Part shown: positions 8,505 to 18,222 of the stretch, piece by piece
Layout: the number at the start of each line of letters is the position of its first letter
Position numbering within the stretch: position 1 is the first letter of the stretch
Origin: Xinfangfangia pollutisoli
GTDB lineage: Bacteria; Pseudomonadota; Alphaproteobacteria; Rhodobacterales; Rhodobacteraceae
NCBI RefSeq assembly: GCF_020179405.1
Contig: NZ_JAICBZ010000030.1
Span: forward strand, 1-42,132
Direction of reading: 5' to 3'
DNA length: 42,132 bases
The notes under the pieces: model-generated
The model's input: the letters and a program-made list of their open reading frames with translations, nothing else
Database searches by the model: none
Told to the model about the DNA's origin: nothing
Translations under genes and position numbers: made by a program

Positions 8505-9476
8505 TTACACCTCGGGGAAATGGCAGGCGGTGGCGCGGGGGCCTTCGCGGCGCAATTCGGGCCTTTCGCGGCGGCACAGATCCCGCGCCTTCGGGCAGCG
8601 GCTGGCGAAGACGCAGCCGGGCGGCGGATTGGCGACCGAGGGCAGTTCGCCCTGCAAGGCCTGACCGGCGCGGCCGCGTTCCAGCACCGGATCGGGCTCG
8701 GGCACGGCCTGCATCAGCGCGCGGGAATAGGGGTGGCGGGGGCTGGCATAGAAGGCGTCGCGCGGCGCCTGTTCCATGACCCGGCCCAGACACATGACCA
8801 TGACATCATGGCTGATATGGCGCACCACCGACAGGTTGTGCGAGATGAAGACCAGCGCCAGCCCCAGATCGCGCTGCAGATCCATCAGCAGGTTGACGAC
8901 CTGGGCCTGGATCGAGACATCCAGCGCCGAGACCGGCTCGTCGCAGATGATCAGCTTCGGGCGGGCGATGATCGCGCGGGCAATGCCGACGCGCTGGGCC
9001 TGACCGCCCGACAGTTCATGCGGATAGCGCTGCGCGAAATCCGAGGACAGGCCGACCAGTTCCAGCGCCTCGACCGCGCGGTCGCGCAGCTGCGCGCGGC
9101 TGAGCCCGGGTTCGAACGTGGCCAGGGGGCGCGAGACGATGCGGCCCAGCACCATGCGCGGGTCCAGTGCGGCGACCGGATCCTGGAAGATGATCTGGAA
9201 TTCGGCGCGACGCTTGCGCAGGGTTTCGGCCGGCATGGCCCCCATATCCTCGCCCTGCCACAGCACGCTGCCGCCGGTCGGCTCGATCAGCCGGATCAGC
9301 GCCCGGCCCAGCGTGGACTTGCCGCAACCGGATTCGCCCACGATGCCAAGGGTCTGGCCGGGCTCCAGCCGGAACGAGACGTCATGCACGATGGGCAGAA
9401 GCCGCGGGCGGGCGAAAAGCCCAGCACCCAGGATGCGATAGCCGACCGACAGGGCCCGGGCCTCCAGCAGGCTCAT
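8505..9476 (-). CDS. oppF: Oligopeptide ABC transporter ATP-binding protein OppF
   Basis: 323-residue ATPase of the OppF/DppF type. Walker [10 protein letters not shown] (residues 47-55), the signature [14 protein letters not shown], and Walker [13 protein letters not shown] are intact. The C-terminal oligopeptide/dipeptide domain has the [12 protein letters not shown] cysteines, which in this subfamily can hold a metal cluster. ATG 9476 is the start because it overlaps the oppD stop by 4 bp; a longer in-frame extension would run antisense to oppD. It partners with OppD as the heterodimeric motor of OppBC. Confidence 0.95.
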   Translation of the reverse strand: MSLLEARALSVGYRILGAGLFARPRLLPIVHDVSFRLEPGQTLGIVGESGCGKSTLGRALIRLIEPTGGSVLWQGEDMGAMPAETLRKRRAEFQIIFQDPVAALDPRMVLGRIVSRPLATFEPGLSRAQLRDRAVEALELVGLSSDFAQRYPHELSGGQAQRVGIARAIIARPKLIICDEPVSALDVSIQAQVVNLLMDLQRDLGLALVFISHNLSVVRHISHDVMVMCLGRVMEQAPRDAFYASPRHPYSRALMQAVPEPDPVLERGRAGQALQGELPSVANPPPGCVFASRCPKARDLCRRERPELRREGPRATACHFPEV

Positions 9477-10447
9477 GGCTGGGCCCCCCCCAGATGGCAG
9501 GCGGCACGGCGGGCGGGGCCGCGGGCGGTCAAGGGCGGCTGGGTCAGGTCGCATTCGGGCAGTTTCACCGTGCAGCGCGGGGCGAAGGGGCAGCCGGGCA
9601 ACATCGCCCCGCCCGAGCGCGGCGTGCCCGGAATGGTGCCCAGCCGCGGCGTCAGCGCATCGGTCAGCCGCGGCGTCGCCGCCAGAAGGCCCCGGGCATA
9701 GGGATGCGCAGGGGCGGCAAAGACCGTCTCGCAGGGGCCCTCTTCCATCACCCGCCCGCCATACAGAACCAGCACCCGGTCGCAAAGCCGCGCCACCACG
9801 CCCAGATCATGGGTGACCAGGATCACCGAGGTTCCGGCCTCGCGCGCAAGCTCGGCGATCAGGTCCAGCACCTGGGCCTGGATCGTCACGTCCAGCGCGG
9901 TGGTGGGCTCGTCCGCCAGCAGCAGCGCCGGCCGCACCAGTAGCGCCATGGCGATCATCACCCGCTGGCGCATGCCGCCCGAAAACTCATGCGGATATTG
10001 CCGCGCCCGCCGCGCCGCATCGGGGATGCGCACCCGGTCCAGCATGGCCACGGCGGCTTTCGCGGCCTCGGCCCGGCCCAGACCCTTGTGGACGCGCAGC
10101 CCCTCGGCCAATTGGTCGCCGATGCGCATATAGGGGTTCAGCGAGGTCATCGGATCCTGGAAGATCATCGACAGGCTGACGCCCCGCACCCGGTCCAGCG
10201 CGGCGGGGGGCAGGGCCAGCAGGTCCTGGCCCTGGAACAGCGCCTGGCCCGAGACCCGGCCATTGCTGGCCAAAAGCCCCATCAGCGCGAACAGGATCTG
10301 CGACTTGCCCGAGCCCGATTCGCCCACGATGCCCAGGATCTCGCCCGGGGCCACATCAAGGCTGACGCGGTCCACCGCGCGCATCAGCCCGCCCGGCAGG
10401 CGGAAATCGACCGCAAGGTCGCGCAGGGACAGAAGGTTACCGCTCAT
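9473..10447 (-). CDS. oppD: Oligopeptide ABC transporter ATP-binding protein OppD
   Basis: 324-residue ATPase with Walker A (GESGSGKSQ near residue 42), [12 protein letters not shown] (Q-loop), signature [15 protein letters not shown], Walker [13 protein letters not shown] and the switch His in [10 protein letters not shown]. The C-terminal CPFAPRC segment is the OppD/DppD domain. Start 10447 (MSGNLLSL) overlaps the oppC stop by 11 bp; an alternative ATG lies five codons upstream at 10462, and neither has a convincing Shine-Dalgarno. Confidence 0.95.
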   Translation of the reverse strand: MSGNLLSLRDLAVDFRLPGGLMRAVDRVSLDVAPGEILGIVGESGSGKSQILFALMGLLASNGRVSGQALFQGQDLLALPPAALDRVRGVSLSMIFQDPMTSLNPYMRIGDQLAEGLRVHKGLGRAEAAKAAVAMLDRVRIPDAARRARQYPHEFSGGMRQRVMIAMALLVRPALLLADEPTTALDVTIQAQVLDLIAELAREAGTSVILVTHDLGVVARLCDRVLVLYGGRVMEEGPCETVFAAPAHPYARGLLAATPRLTDALTPRLGTIPGTPRSGGAMLPGCPFAPRCTVKLPECDLTQPPLTARGPARRAACHLGGAQP

Positions 10448-11309
10448 TGGGATCGAAGGCATCGCGCAGCCCGTCGGCGATGAAATTCAGGCAGAACAGC
10501 ACCGCGGCCAGAAGCCCGCCGGGCAGCAGCAACAGCCGCAGGTCGGTGTCCATCGCCGAGGTGCCGGCCTGGATCAGGTTGCCCCAGCTGGCCTGGGGTT
10601 CCTTGATGCCGATGCCCAGGAAGGACAGGAAGCTTTCGGACAGGATCACCTCGGGCACCAGCAGGCTGCCATAGACGATGACGACCGAGATGCAGTTCGG
10701 CACGATATGTTCCAGCAGGATCTGCGCCCGGGTCATGCCGCCGGCGCGCGCGGCCTCGACGAATTCGCGGCGGGCCAGGCTTTGCGCCTGGGCGCGGACG
10801 ATGACGGCGGGCGTCAGCCACAGGGTGAAAACGATGGCCGCGAACAGCGCCACGGTGCCGCCGCCGAACAGAAGCCCCAGCAGGATCACCAGGATCACAT
10901 AGGGGAAGCCATACAGAACCTCGACCCCGGCCATCATCAGCCGGTCGGCGCGGCCGCCCAGATAGCCCGCAACCGCGCCATAGACGACGCCGATCACCCC
11001 GGCGGTCAGCGCGCCCAGAAAGCCGATGGTCAGAGAGACCTGGCCGCCCTCCATCACCCGCACCAAGAGGTCGCGGCCGAAATCGTCGGTGCCGAACAGA
11101 TGCGGCGAGGTGAAGTCGATCGGCGCCGAGATATAGTCGAAATCCGCGTCTTCCCCGGTGAAGGGAAAGGCGTGGGGGCCCAGGAAACACAGCGCGACGA
11201 TCAGCGCCAGCACCACGACCGAGGCCATGGCCAGATGGTTCCCGGCAAAGCGGCGCAGCTGCAGCTGGAAGGTCGACAGATGGCGCGGGGGCGTGGCGAT
11301 GTCAGCCAT
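10437..11309 (-). CDS. oppC: Oligopeptide ABC transporter permease OppC
   Basis: 290-residue inner-membrane permease. The N-terminal region has the OppC-type first helix ([21 protein letters not shown]), a periplasmic segment with [18 protein letters not shown] (the DppC/OppC family signature), then five helices. The EAA loop is [25 protein letters not shown] (two parts of a conserved stretch near residue 190). It overlaps oppB by 8 bp and pairs with it to form the channel. Confidence 0.95.
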   Translation of the reverse strand: MADIATPPRHLSTFQLQLRRFAGNHLAMASVVVLALIVALCFLGPHAFPFTGEDADFDYISAPIDFTSPHLFGTDDFGRDLLVRVMEGGQVSLTIGFLGALTAGVIGVVYGAVAGYLGGRADRLMMAGVEVLYGFPYVILVILLGLLFGGGTVALFAAIVFTLWLTPAVIVRAQAQSLARREFVEAARAGGMTRAQILLEHIVPNCISVVIVYGSLLVPEVILSESFLSFLGIGIKEPQASWGNLIQAGTSAMDTDLRLLLLPGGLLAAVLFCLNFIADGLRDAFDPNER

Positions 11310-12225
11310 GGCTGCGCACCCGCGGGTCGATCCAGCCGCGCAGCAGGTCGGTCGCGATGTTGAACAGGATCACCAGCCCGCCGTAGAGAATGGTGATCCC
11401 CATCACCAGCGGATAGTCGCGGTTCAGCGCGGCATCGACGAAATGCCGGCCGACGCCCGGCACGGCGAAGACCGTCTCGATCAGGATCGAGCCGGTGATG
11501 ATCGCCGCCGTGGCGGGGCCCAGATAGGCGATCACCGGCAGAAGCGCGCCGGTCAGGATATGGCCGGTCAGCACCCGGCGCGGTCCGATCCCCTTGGCGC
11601 GGGCGGTGCGGACGTAATTCTCGCGCATCACCTCGATCATCGAAGACCGGGTCAGGCGCGAGATATAGGCGATGTTCGGCAGGGCCAGGATCAGGATCGG
11701 CAGGATCAGCGAGCGCCAGCCCGCCGCGATCCCGCCCACCGGCAGCCAGTTCAGCTTCAGCGCGAACAGAACCTGCGCCAGGGGGCCCAGGACGAAGATC
11801 GGAATGGCGATGCCGATCACCCCGACGATGCCGGCGGCATAATCCGTCGCCCCGTTGCGGCGCAGCGCGCCTGCAATGCCCAGCGCCACGCCGACCAGCC
11901 CGGCCACGACGATGGCCCAGAAGCCGATGGTCAGCGAATAGGGCAGGCCCGAGGCGATCAGATCGCCCACCGAATAGTCGCGGAACCGGGTCGAGGGGCC
12001 AAGGTCCAGATGCAGCAGGCCCCAGACCCAGCGGGCATATTGCTGCCAGATCGGCTCGTCCAGATGGAAGGCGCGCTTGATGTTTTCAAGCACTTCCGGG
12101 CTGACCTTGCGATTGCGCGAGAAGGGCCCGCCCGGCGCCAGGCGCATGATGAAGAAGGTCAGCGTCACCAGCGCCGCCAGGGTCAGCCCGCCCCCCCACA
12201 ACCGTCTGGCCACGAAGCGCAGCAT
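11302..12225 (-). CDS. oppB: Oligopeptide ABC transporter permease OppB
   Basis: 307-residue permease starting MLRFVARRLWGG, with the OppB hallmarks FFIMRLAPGGPF, a periplasmic HLDEPIWQQYARWVWG and LGPSTRFRDYSVGDLI. The EAA loop is ENYVRTARAKGIGPRRVL, and the end is LNRDYPLVMG followed by IDPRVR. These match E. coli OppB closely enough to prefer oligopeptide over dipeptide or nickel subfamilies. It starts 10 bp after the oppA stop. Confidence 0.95.
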   Translation of the reverse strand: MLRFVARRLWGGGLTLAALVTLTFFIMRLAPGGPFSRNRKVSPEVLENIKRAFHLDEPIWQQYARWVWGLLHLDLGPSTRFRDYSVGDLIASGLPYSLTIGFWAIVVAGLVGVALGIAGALRRNGATDYAAGIVGVIGIAIPIFVLGPLAQVLFALKLNWLPVGGIAAGWRSLILPILILALPNIAYISRLTRSSMIEVMRENYVRTARAKGIGPRRVLTGHILTGALLPVIAYLGPATAAIITGSILIETVFAVPGVGRHFVDAALNRDYPLVMGITILYGGLVILFNIATDLLRGWIDPRVRSHG

Positions 12226-12234
12226 GATCTGCCC

Positions 12235-13845
12235 TTAATCCAGGGTCAGGAACTGGCTGTTGTAATAGCCCAGCGCCGAGGGGACCCAGCCATGCACATG
12301 GCTCGACACCAGCATGCGCGAGGATTCGATGGCCACCGGCGCGAAGATCATGTCATCCAGCAGCAGCTTCTCGGCCTCGGCCAGGGCGGCATTGCGGGCG
12401 GCCTTCTCGGTCAGCGTGGCGGCCTTGTCCATCGCGGCGTCGAATTCCGGCTTCACCCAGTTGTAGCCCGGTTCGGTCGAGGGGCGCATATAGGCGAGGA
12501 AGGTCTCGGCGCCGGGGAAATCGCCGATCAGATCGTCGGCGAAGACGTCCCAGTCGCCGGCATAGAAGGAATCCAGCCAGGCCTTGCGTTCGACCGGGTT
12601 CACCCGCGCCTCGACGCCCAGAACCTTCTTCCACATCAGCGCAATGCCCTGTGCCGTCTTCACCCGGTCTTCGGCGACGGTGGTGACGATGGTCAGCTTC
12701 AGCGGATTGCCGGGCCCATAGCCGGCCGCGGCATACAGCTCTTGTGCCTTGGCCTCGCGTTCCGCCTGGGTCAGCTCGGCGCCCGGCATCTGCGGCCCGT
12801 GATAGTCGGGGTCGAAGCCGCCGGCATAGGAATAGGTCGGCACCGCGCCGGTCTTGACGATCTTGCTCATCAAGGTCTCGCGGTCGATCGCCCAGGACAG
12901 GGCGGTGCGCAGGTTGATGTCCTTCAGAGGCTCATGCGTCAGGTTGAAGTCGAAATACAGCACCTCGGTCGCGGGCGAGAGGATCAACTCGTCCGGTCGC
13001 GTCTGGGCCAGCTTGTCCAGCATCGCGGCGGGCACGTCATAGGTCACGTCGATCTCGCCGGCCTCGAACCGCTTCAACTCGGTCGTGACATCTTCGGTGA
13101 CATGGTATTTCACCTGCGGAATCTTGACGTTGTCCGCATCCCAGTAGTTCGGATTCCGCACCAGCAGCACATGGCTTTGCGGCACGATTTCCTTGAACAT
13201 ATAGGCGCCGTTCGACACGGTCTTGCCCGGGTCGGTGAATCCCGCGGCGCCGTTCGCCTGGAACGAGGGCCCGTGCAGCGGCGGGATCTGGAAGGCGCCC
13301 AGGATGTTCAGCAGATGCGGCGCGGGGGCGGCCAGTCGGATCACCACGCTGCGGTCATCGGGCGCGGTCACGCCAAGGGTCGCGGCATCGCTGGTCTCGC
13401 GATTGGCAAGCGCCGCGGCGCCTGCGATCTGCACGACCGAATAGAAGTAATAGCCCTTGTCCGACAGCGTCTCGGGGTTCAGCGTGCGCAGCACCGAGGC
13501 CACGAAATCCTGCGCCACCAGCGGGTCGCCATTCGACCATTTCAGCCCGTCGCGCAGATGGAAGGTATAGGTCAGCCCGTCTTCCGAGATCTCCCAGCTT
13601 TCGGCGGCGCCGGGCAGGATCTTGCCGCCGGGGCCGAAGGTGACCAGCCCCTCATAGGCATCCATCAGGATCAGCCCGGCGGCGGCGTCGAAATTCACCT
13701 GCGGATCCAGCGAGGACCACTCCGACCCGACGCCGCGATCCAGCGTGTCATCGGCCCACGCCGCCGAGGGGGCCAGGGCCGGGGCGGCGGCCAGTGCCGT
13801 CGTCAGGGCAAGCGCAGCGATCGTCTTGGCAAGCAGGCGTCTCAT
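12235..13845 (-). CDS. oppA: Oligopeptide-binding periplasmic protein OppA
   Basis: 536-residue solute-binding protein of family 5. Residues 1-31 form a Sec signal peptide (hydrophobic Ala/Leu core ending SAAWA). The mature part has SLDPQVNFDAAAG, AESWEISEDGLTYTFHLRDG and WSNGDPLVAQDF, the typical start of OppA/MppA proteins. GGGGAGTG lies just upstream of ATG 13845. It is the first transporter gene of the opp set. Ligand specificity is not predictable: relatives bind peptides, murein peptides and other amino compounds. The presence of a deacylase upstream and acyl-handling enzymes nearby suggests an acylated amino compound or peptide. Confidence 0.94.
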   Translation of the reverse strand: MRRLLAKTIAALALTTALAAAPALAPSAAWADDTLDRGVGSEWSSLDPQVNFDAAAGLILMDAYEGLVTFGPGGKILPGAAESWEISEDGLTYTFHLRDGLKWSNGDPLVAQDFVASVLRTLNPETLSDKGYYFYSVVQIAGAAALANRETSDAATLGVTAPDDRSVVIRLAAPAPHLLNILGAFQIPPLHGPSFQANGAAGFTDPGKTVSNGAYMFKEIVPQSHVLLVRNPNYWDADNVKIPQVKYHVTEDVTTELKRFEAGEIDVTYDVPAAMLDKLAQTRPDELILSPATEVLYFDFNLTHEPLKDINLRTALSWAIDRETLMSKIVKTGAVPTYSYAGGFDPDYHGPQMPGAELTQAEREAKAQELYAAAGYGPGNPLKLTIVTTVAEDRVKTAQGIALMWKKVLGVEARVNPVERKAWLDSFYAGDWDVFADDLIGDFPGAETFLAYMRPSTEPGYNWVKPEFDAAMDKAATLTEKAARNAALAEAEKLLLDDMIFAPVAIESSRMLVSSHVHGWVPSALGYYNSQFLTLD

Positions 13846-13894
13846 CGGTCACTCCCCGTTCTTGTTCGTTTGTGTAATTCTTTGGTCGGCTTTC

Positions 13895-15013
13895 TCAGTC
13901 TGACAAGAGATTTCCGCTGCGGCCGGGGTCTTTGCCGGCCACATCGCCCAGCACCTGCCCGCGCAGGCAGCCCCGCCACAGCTCTTGCCGGTACAGGATG
14001 CCGTCGATCGGGCTGATCACTGGGTGGCGCTGGCGGGTCATCGGTTCGGTCACATGGCCCAGGGTCTGGCCGGCGGTGACGCGGCTGCCGGGCGGCAGGG
14101 CCCAGGTCACGACGCCCCCCGCGGGGGCATGCAACTCGACCGTGCCCGACAGCGGCAGGATCTCGGGCTCGGGGAAGGACGGGGGCGGAACGTCGCCCGC
14201 CAGCGTGCCGATGGCGGCCAGGAAGGTCATCAGATGCGCGGCATCCTGCGCCGCGGTCGCGTCATCGACATCAAACTGCCCGCGATATTCCAGCGTCGCC
14301 GAAAACGGCCCGACCGGGATCGGAAAGCGGTCGCCATAGCGGTTGCGCAGCTGCAGCCAGGGCACGGTATGCGCCTCGTCAAAGGCATTGCCGCCCGACA
14401 CCGCCTCGATCAGCGCCAGGCCCGCGCCGATCGAGCGCGCCAGAAGACGGGTCACTTCGGGCCGGGCGGGCGAGGCGTAAAGATGCATCATCGCCCAATG
14501 GTCGCAATGCAGATCCAGCACCATATCGGCCTGGCTGGACCATTGCAGCAGCGCGATGCGCAGCTCTTCCGCCTCGGTTCCCGGCGGCATCTCGTCCAGC
14601 GCTTCGGCAAAGGCTGCCCGGATCGTGGCGGCGTTGGCCGCGGGATCGGGGCCCAGCCGCGCCTCCAGCCGGTCGCCGGCCAGGGCGGCCAGTTCGGGAT
14701 AGTAGCGGTTGAAGTTGCGCAGCGAATCGCCGTCATGCCGGCCCAGCGGCTTGTTATGCGCCCATTGCGTCAGCCCGATCGGATTGGCGACCGGCACCAC
14801 CCGCACCGGGCCCCGCAACTGGCCTGCGGCCTCGGCCCGTTCCAGCAGCGGCAAGAGATGCTGCAGGACCAGGATGCCCGGCATTTCATCGGCATGCAGC
14901 CCCGCCTGCAGATAGACCGACGGGCCTTCTGCCGGACCGGCAAACAGGAACGCGGTCAGATGGCGCTGCGTTCCGGCGGCTGGGCTTTGCAGAGCGCGGC
15001 GTTCCTCGATCAC
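13895..15013 (-). CDS. Succinylglutamate desuccinylase/aspartoacylase-like deacylase
   Basis: M14-type zinc amidohydrolase of about 372 residues. Visible zinc motif: LQAGLHADEMPG with His40 and Glu43, and a second DLHCDHW segment. The C-terminal part is a lipoyl/biotinyl-like sandwich domain (LPLSGTVELHAPAGGVVTWALPPGSRVTAGQTLG) that is typical of this subfamily. The start is uncertain: GTG at 15013 (VIEERRALQSPAAGTQRHL) gives the expected length, with an in-frame TTG at 15055 as an alternative. Much longer in-frame extensions run antisense through aroC and are not real. It lies upstream of oppA on the same strand with a 49-bp gap, so it probably belongs to the same transcript and removes an acyl group from an imported amino compound. 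Confidence 0.88.
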   Translation of the reverse strand: MIEERRALQSPAAGTQRHLTAFLFAGPAEGPSVYLQAGLHADEMPGILVLQHLLPLLERAEAAGQLRGPVRVVPVANPIGLTQWAHNKPLGRHDGDSLRNFNRYYPELAALAGDRLEARLGPDPAANAATIRAAFAEALDEMPPGTEAEELRIALLQWSSQADMVLDLHCDHWAMMHLYASPARPEVTRLLARSIGAGLALIEAVSGGNAFDEAHTVPWLQLRNRYGDRFPIPVGPFSATLEYRGQFDVDDATAAQDAAHLMTFLAAIGTLAGDVPPPSFPEPEILPLSGTVELHAPAGGVVTWALPPGSRVTAGQTLGHVTEPMTRQRHPVISPIDGILYRQELWRGCLRGQVLGDVAGKDPGRSGNLLSD

Positions 15014-15166
15014 GGCAGACCCCGGGGTATGGCTTCTTGTTGAATGACCATGCAACGAGCCGCGCCCGCCGCGCAACGGATTTCTTGCGGGCGGGGAAAG
15101 GGCTTGATGCAGCGCCGGGCCGGGCCTATTGCCGCAGGCAATTCGAAGGATGCCGAGGAGACCGCC

Positions 15167-16267
15167 ATGAGCCTGAACACATTCGGCCATCTGTTCCGCG
15201 TGACGACCTGGGGCGAAAGCCACGGGCCGGCGATCGGCTGCGTGGTCGATGGTTGCCCGCCCGGCGTAGCCCTGACCGAGGCGGATATCCAGCCCTGGCT
15301 TGACCGGCGCAAGCCCGGCCAGTCGAAATTCGTGACCCAGCGGCGCGAGGCCGATGAGGTGCGCATCCTGTCGGGTGTCTATGAGGGCGCCACGACCGGC
15401 ACGCCGATTGCGCTGATGATCGAGAATACCGACCAGCGGTCGAAGGATTACGGCGATATCGCCCGGCAGTTCCGGCCCGGCCATGCCGATGTAAGCTATC
15501 ACCTGAAATACGGCATCCGCGATCCGCGCGGCGGCGGGCGGTCCAGCGCGCGGGAAACCGCGTCGCGTGTGGCGGCGGGGGGCGTCGCGCGGTCGGTGCT
15601 GGCGGCTTTGGTGCCGGGGCTGAAGATCACTGGCTATCTGGTGCAGGTGGGCGAACATGAAATCGACCGCAGCCGGTTCGATGTCGCGGAAATCGAGCGC
15701 AATCCGTTCTGGTGCCCCGATCCGGTGATGGCCGCGACCTGGGAAAGCTATCTGGACGAGATCCGCAAGGCGCATGACTCGGTCGGCGCGGTGATCGAGG
15801 TGGTGGCCGAGGGCGTGCCGCCGGGCCTGGGCGCGCCGCTTTACGGCAAGCTGGATCAGGATCTGGCGGGCGCAATGATGTCGATCAACGCCGTGAAAGG
15901 CGTGGAGATCGGCGAGGGCATGGGCGCGGCCCGGCTGCGCGGCACGGAAAATGCCGATGAGATGGCGATGGGCAATCAGGGGCTGGCCTTCGGGTCGAAC
16001 CATGCCGGCGGCATCCTGGGCGGGATTTCCACCGGCCAGCCGGTCGTCTGCCGGTTTGCGGTGAAGCCCACCTCGTCGATCCTGACGCCGCGCGCCTCGG
16101 TCGATGTGGCGGGGCAGGCGGTCGAGGTGGTGACCAAGGGCCGGCACGACCCCTGTGTCGGCATCCGCGCCGTGCCGGTGGGCGAGGCGATGATGGCCTG
16201 CGTGCTTCTGGACCATCTGCTGCTGGATCGCGCGCAAACCGGCGGCGCGCGCGGCCAGATCGGCTAA
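15167..16267 (+). CDS. aroC: Chorismate synthase
   Basis: 366 residues. It catalyses the last step of the shikimate pathway, EPSP to chorismate, using reduced FMN. All three family signatures are present: [39 protein letters not shown] (in two parts) and [15 protein letters not shown] followed by VKPTSSI. ATG 15167 is preceded by GAGGAG at good distance and gives the normal length. The last codons (CGC GGC CAG ATC GGC TAA) are the first unit of a 19-bp tandem repeat that continues past the stop. Divergent from the deacylase gene; convergent with pcaF. Confidence 0.98.
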   Translation: MSLNTFGHLFRVTTWGESHGPAIGCVVDGCPPGVALTEADIQPWLDRRKPGQSKFVTQRREADEVRILSGVYEGATTGTPIALMIENTDQRSKDYGDIARQFRPGHADVSYHLKYGIRDPRGGGRSSARETASRVAAGGVARSVLAALVPGLKITGYLVQVGEHEIDRSRFDVAEIERNPFWCPDPVMAATWESYLDEIRKAHDSVGAVIEVVAEGVPPGLGAPLYGKLDQDLAGAMMSINAVKGVEIGEGMGAARLRGTENADEMAMGNQGLAFGSNHAGGILGGISTGQPVVCRFAVKPTSSILTPRASVDVAGQAVEVVTKGRHDPCVGIRAVPVGEAMMACVLLDHLLLDRAQTGGARGQIG

Positions 16268-16306
16268 GCGCGGCCAGATCGGCTGGGCGCGGCCAGATCG
16301 GCGAAG
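16250..16306 (+). repeat. 19-bp tandem repeat (3 units plus a partial) at the aroC stop
   Basis: Three head-to-tail 19-bp units, starting at 16250, 16269 and 16288. All share CGCGGCCAGATCGGC and differ only in the last four bases (TAAG, TGGG, GAAG). A partial fourth unit (CGCGGCC) starts at 16307. The first unit contains the aroC stop codon, so the array duplicates the end of the gene. Confidence 0.9.
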
Positions 16307-16327
16307 CGCGGCCCGGGGGGGCCGCGC
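16306..16327. terminator. Hairpin between convergent aroC and pcaF
   Basis: GCGCGGCC (16306-16313) pairs perfectly with GGCCGCGC (16320-16327) around a 6-nt loop, followed by CTTT. The left arm is the partial fourth unit of the 19-bp repeat. It probably works as a terminator for aroC and perhaps for pcaF in the opposite direction; T-tracts are short. Confidence 0.6.
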
Positions 16328-16335
16328 CTTTCGGG

Positions 16336-17535
16336 TCAGACCCGTTCCAGCGCCACGGCGATGCCCTGGCCCACGCCGATGCACATGGTCGACAGCGACC
16401 GCTTGCCGCCGATGTGGTGCAATTCGCGCGCGGCGGTGCCGGTGATGCGGGCGCCCGACATGCCCAAGGGGTGACCCAGGGCGATGGCGCCGCCATTGCG
16501 GTTCACCCGCGGGTCGTCATCGGCAATGCCCAGCTGGCGCAGGGTGGCGATGCCCTGGGCGGCAAAGGCCTCGTTCAGCTCGATCACGTCGAAATCGGCC
16601 TGGGTCAGGCCCAGCCGGTCCATCAGCTTCTGGCTGGCCGGCGCCGGGCCGATGCCCATGATCCGCGGCGGCACGCCCGCCGTGGCCCCGCCCAGCACCC
16701 GGACGATCGGCGTCAGCCCGTATTTCGCCGCCGTTGCGGCATCGGCCAGGATCAGCGCCGCCGCCCCGTCGTTGACGCCCGAGGCATTGCCGGCGGTGAC
16801 CGAGCCATTCGGGAACAGCGGTTTCAGCTTGGCCAGCGCCTCGGGCGTGGTGGCGCGGGGGTGTTCGTCGCGATCCACCACCAGCGCCTCGCCCTTGCGC
16901 TGCGGTACGGTGACGGGCGTGATCTCCAGCGCCAGCCGGCCGTTTTCCTGCGCGGCCGAGGCTTTGGCCTGGCTGGCCAGCGCCATGGCATCCTGCGCCT
17001 CGCGGCTGATGCCGTAATCGTCGGCGACGTTCTGGCCGGTTTGCGGCATCGACTCGGTGCCATAGGCCTTGTCCATCGCCGGGTTGATGAAGCGCCAGCC
17101 GATGGTGGTGTCATACACCGCATTGTCGCGCGAGAAGGCGCTGGTGGCCTTGGGCATCACGAAGGGCGCGCGGCTCATCGATTCCACGCCGCCCGCGATC
17201 ATCAGCCCGGCCTCGCCGGCCGCAATCGCGCGGGCCGCGGTCAGCACAGCATCCATGCCCGAGCCGCACAGCCGGTTGATCGTGGTGCCGGTCACGCCGA
17301 CCGGCAGCCCGGCCAGCAGCACCGACATGCGGGCCACGTTGCGGTTGTCTTCGCCGGCCTGATTGGCGCAGCCGAAGATCACGTCATCGACCGCTTCCCA
17401 GTCCACGCCCGCATTGCGCGCCATCAGCGCGCGCAGCGGCACCGCGCCCAGATCGTCGGGCCGGACCGAGGACAAGGACCCGCCATAGCGGCCAATCGCC
17501 GTGCGGATATAGTCGCAGATGAAAACGTCTTTCAT
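16336..17535 (-). CDS. pcaF: 3-oxoadipyl-CoA thiolase
   Basis: 399-residue thiolase that cleaves 3-oxoadipyl-CoA to succinyl-CoA and acetyl-CoA, the last step of the beta-ketoadipate pathway. Catalytic residues: Cys90 in NRLCGSGMDAV, His355 in ALGHPLGMSG and Cys385 in TMCIGVGQG. The N-terminal YIRTAIGRYGGSLSSVRPDDLG and the GWRFINP segment are characteristic of PcaF among thiolases. It follows pcaJ by 15 bp, which together with pcaIJ fixes the assignment. Confidence 0.96.
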   Translation of the reverse strand: MKDVFICDYIRTAIGRYGGSLSSVRPDDLGAVPLRALMARNAGVDWEAVDDVIFGCANQAGEDNRNVARMSVLLAGLPVGVTGTTINRLCGSGMDAVLTAARAIAAGEAGLMIAGGVESMSRAPFVMPKATSAFSRDNAVYDTTIGWRFINPAMDKAYGTESMPQTGQNVADDYGISREAQDAMALASQAKASAAQENGRLALEITPVTVPQRKGEALVVDRDEHPRATTPEALAKLKPLFPNGSVTAGNASGVNDGAAALILADAATAAKYGLTPIVRVLGGATAGVPPRIMGIGPAPASQKLMDRLGLTQADFDVIELNEAFAAQGIATLRQLGIADDDPRVNRNGGAIALGHPLGMSGARITGTAARELHHIGGKRSLSTMCIGVGQGIAVALERV

Positions 17536-17550
17536 ATCATTCTCCGCCGA

Positions 17551-18222
17551 TCACAGCTCGGGCACGTTCAGATCGCCGATGTCGCCTTCGACATGCAGCG
17601 TGGCGCCGGTCAGCGCCTGCAGGTCGTCCAGGCCAAGCCCCGGCAGTTTTTCACGCAGGACGAAATGGCCGTCCTGAATGTCGATCACCGCCAGCGAGGA
17701 ATAGACGCGGGTCACGCAACCCACGCCGGTCAGGGGCAGGCTGCAGCGCTGCAGAAGCTTGGGCTTGCCGTCCTTGGTGACGTGATCGGTGATCACCGCC
17801 ACGCGCTTGGCGCCATGGACCAGATCCATCGCCCCGCCCACGGCGGGGACGCCCTTCGGGCCGGTGGACCAATTCGCCAGATCGCCGGTTTCGGCGACCT
17901 CATAGGCGCCCAGGATCGCCACATCCAGATGGCCGCCGCGCACCATGGCGAAACTGTCGGCATGGTGGAAGAAGGCGGTGCCCGGCTTGATCGTCACGGC
18001 CTTCTTGCCGGCATTGATCAGATCCCAGTCTTCCTCGCCGGGCTTAGGTGCCTCGCCAAAGCCCAGAATGCCGTTCTCGGTGTGGAAGATCGCCTGTTTG
18101 CCCGGAGGCTGGAACTTTGCCACCATCTCGGGGAAGCCGATGCCCAGATTGACATAGGCGCCATCTTCGATGTCCTGCGCCGCGCGCCAGGCCATTTGCG
18201 TGGGGGAAAGCTTCGCGGTCAT
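17551..18222 (-). CDS. pcaJ: 3-oxoadipate CoA-transferase subunit B
   Basis: 223-residue beta subunit of the CoA-transferase that moves CoA from succinyl-CoA to 3-oxoadipate. Motifs: AYVNLGIGFPEMVA and the catalytic Glu49 in HTENGILGFG. ATG 18222 overlaps the pcaI stop by 4 bp (ATGA); longer in-frame versions only run out of frame through pcaI. Forms a heterodimer with PcaI in the cytoplasm. Confidence 0.96.
   Translation of the reverse strand: MTAKLSPTQMAWRAAQDIEDGAYVNLGIGFPEMVAKFQPPGKQAIFHTENGILGFGEAPKPGEEDWDLINAGKKAVTIKPGTAFFHHADSFAMVRGGHLDVAILGAYEVAETGDLANWSTGPKGVPAVGGAMDLVHGAKRVAVITDHVTKDGKPKLLQRCSLPLTGVGCVTRVYSSLAVIDIQDGHFVLREKLPGLGLDDLQALTGATLHVEGDIGDLNVPEL

Noticed and set aside
8505-9785. 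A longer start for oppF
   Set aside because: The extension would be read antisense-like through the end of oppD in another frame; the 4-bp ATGA overlap and family start support 9476.
11158-14016. A 952-codon plus-strand frame opposite the opp genes
   Set aside because: His/Arg/Gln-rich translation without motifs, fully antisense to oppB and oppA, which have clear family signatures.
13895-16384. An 829-codon minus-strand reading frame across the deacylase and aroC
   Set aside because: The part beyond 15013 is antisense to aroC and has no deacylase similarity; long open frames on the opposite strand are common at this GC content.
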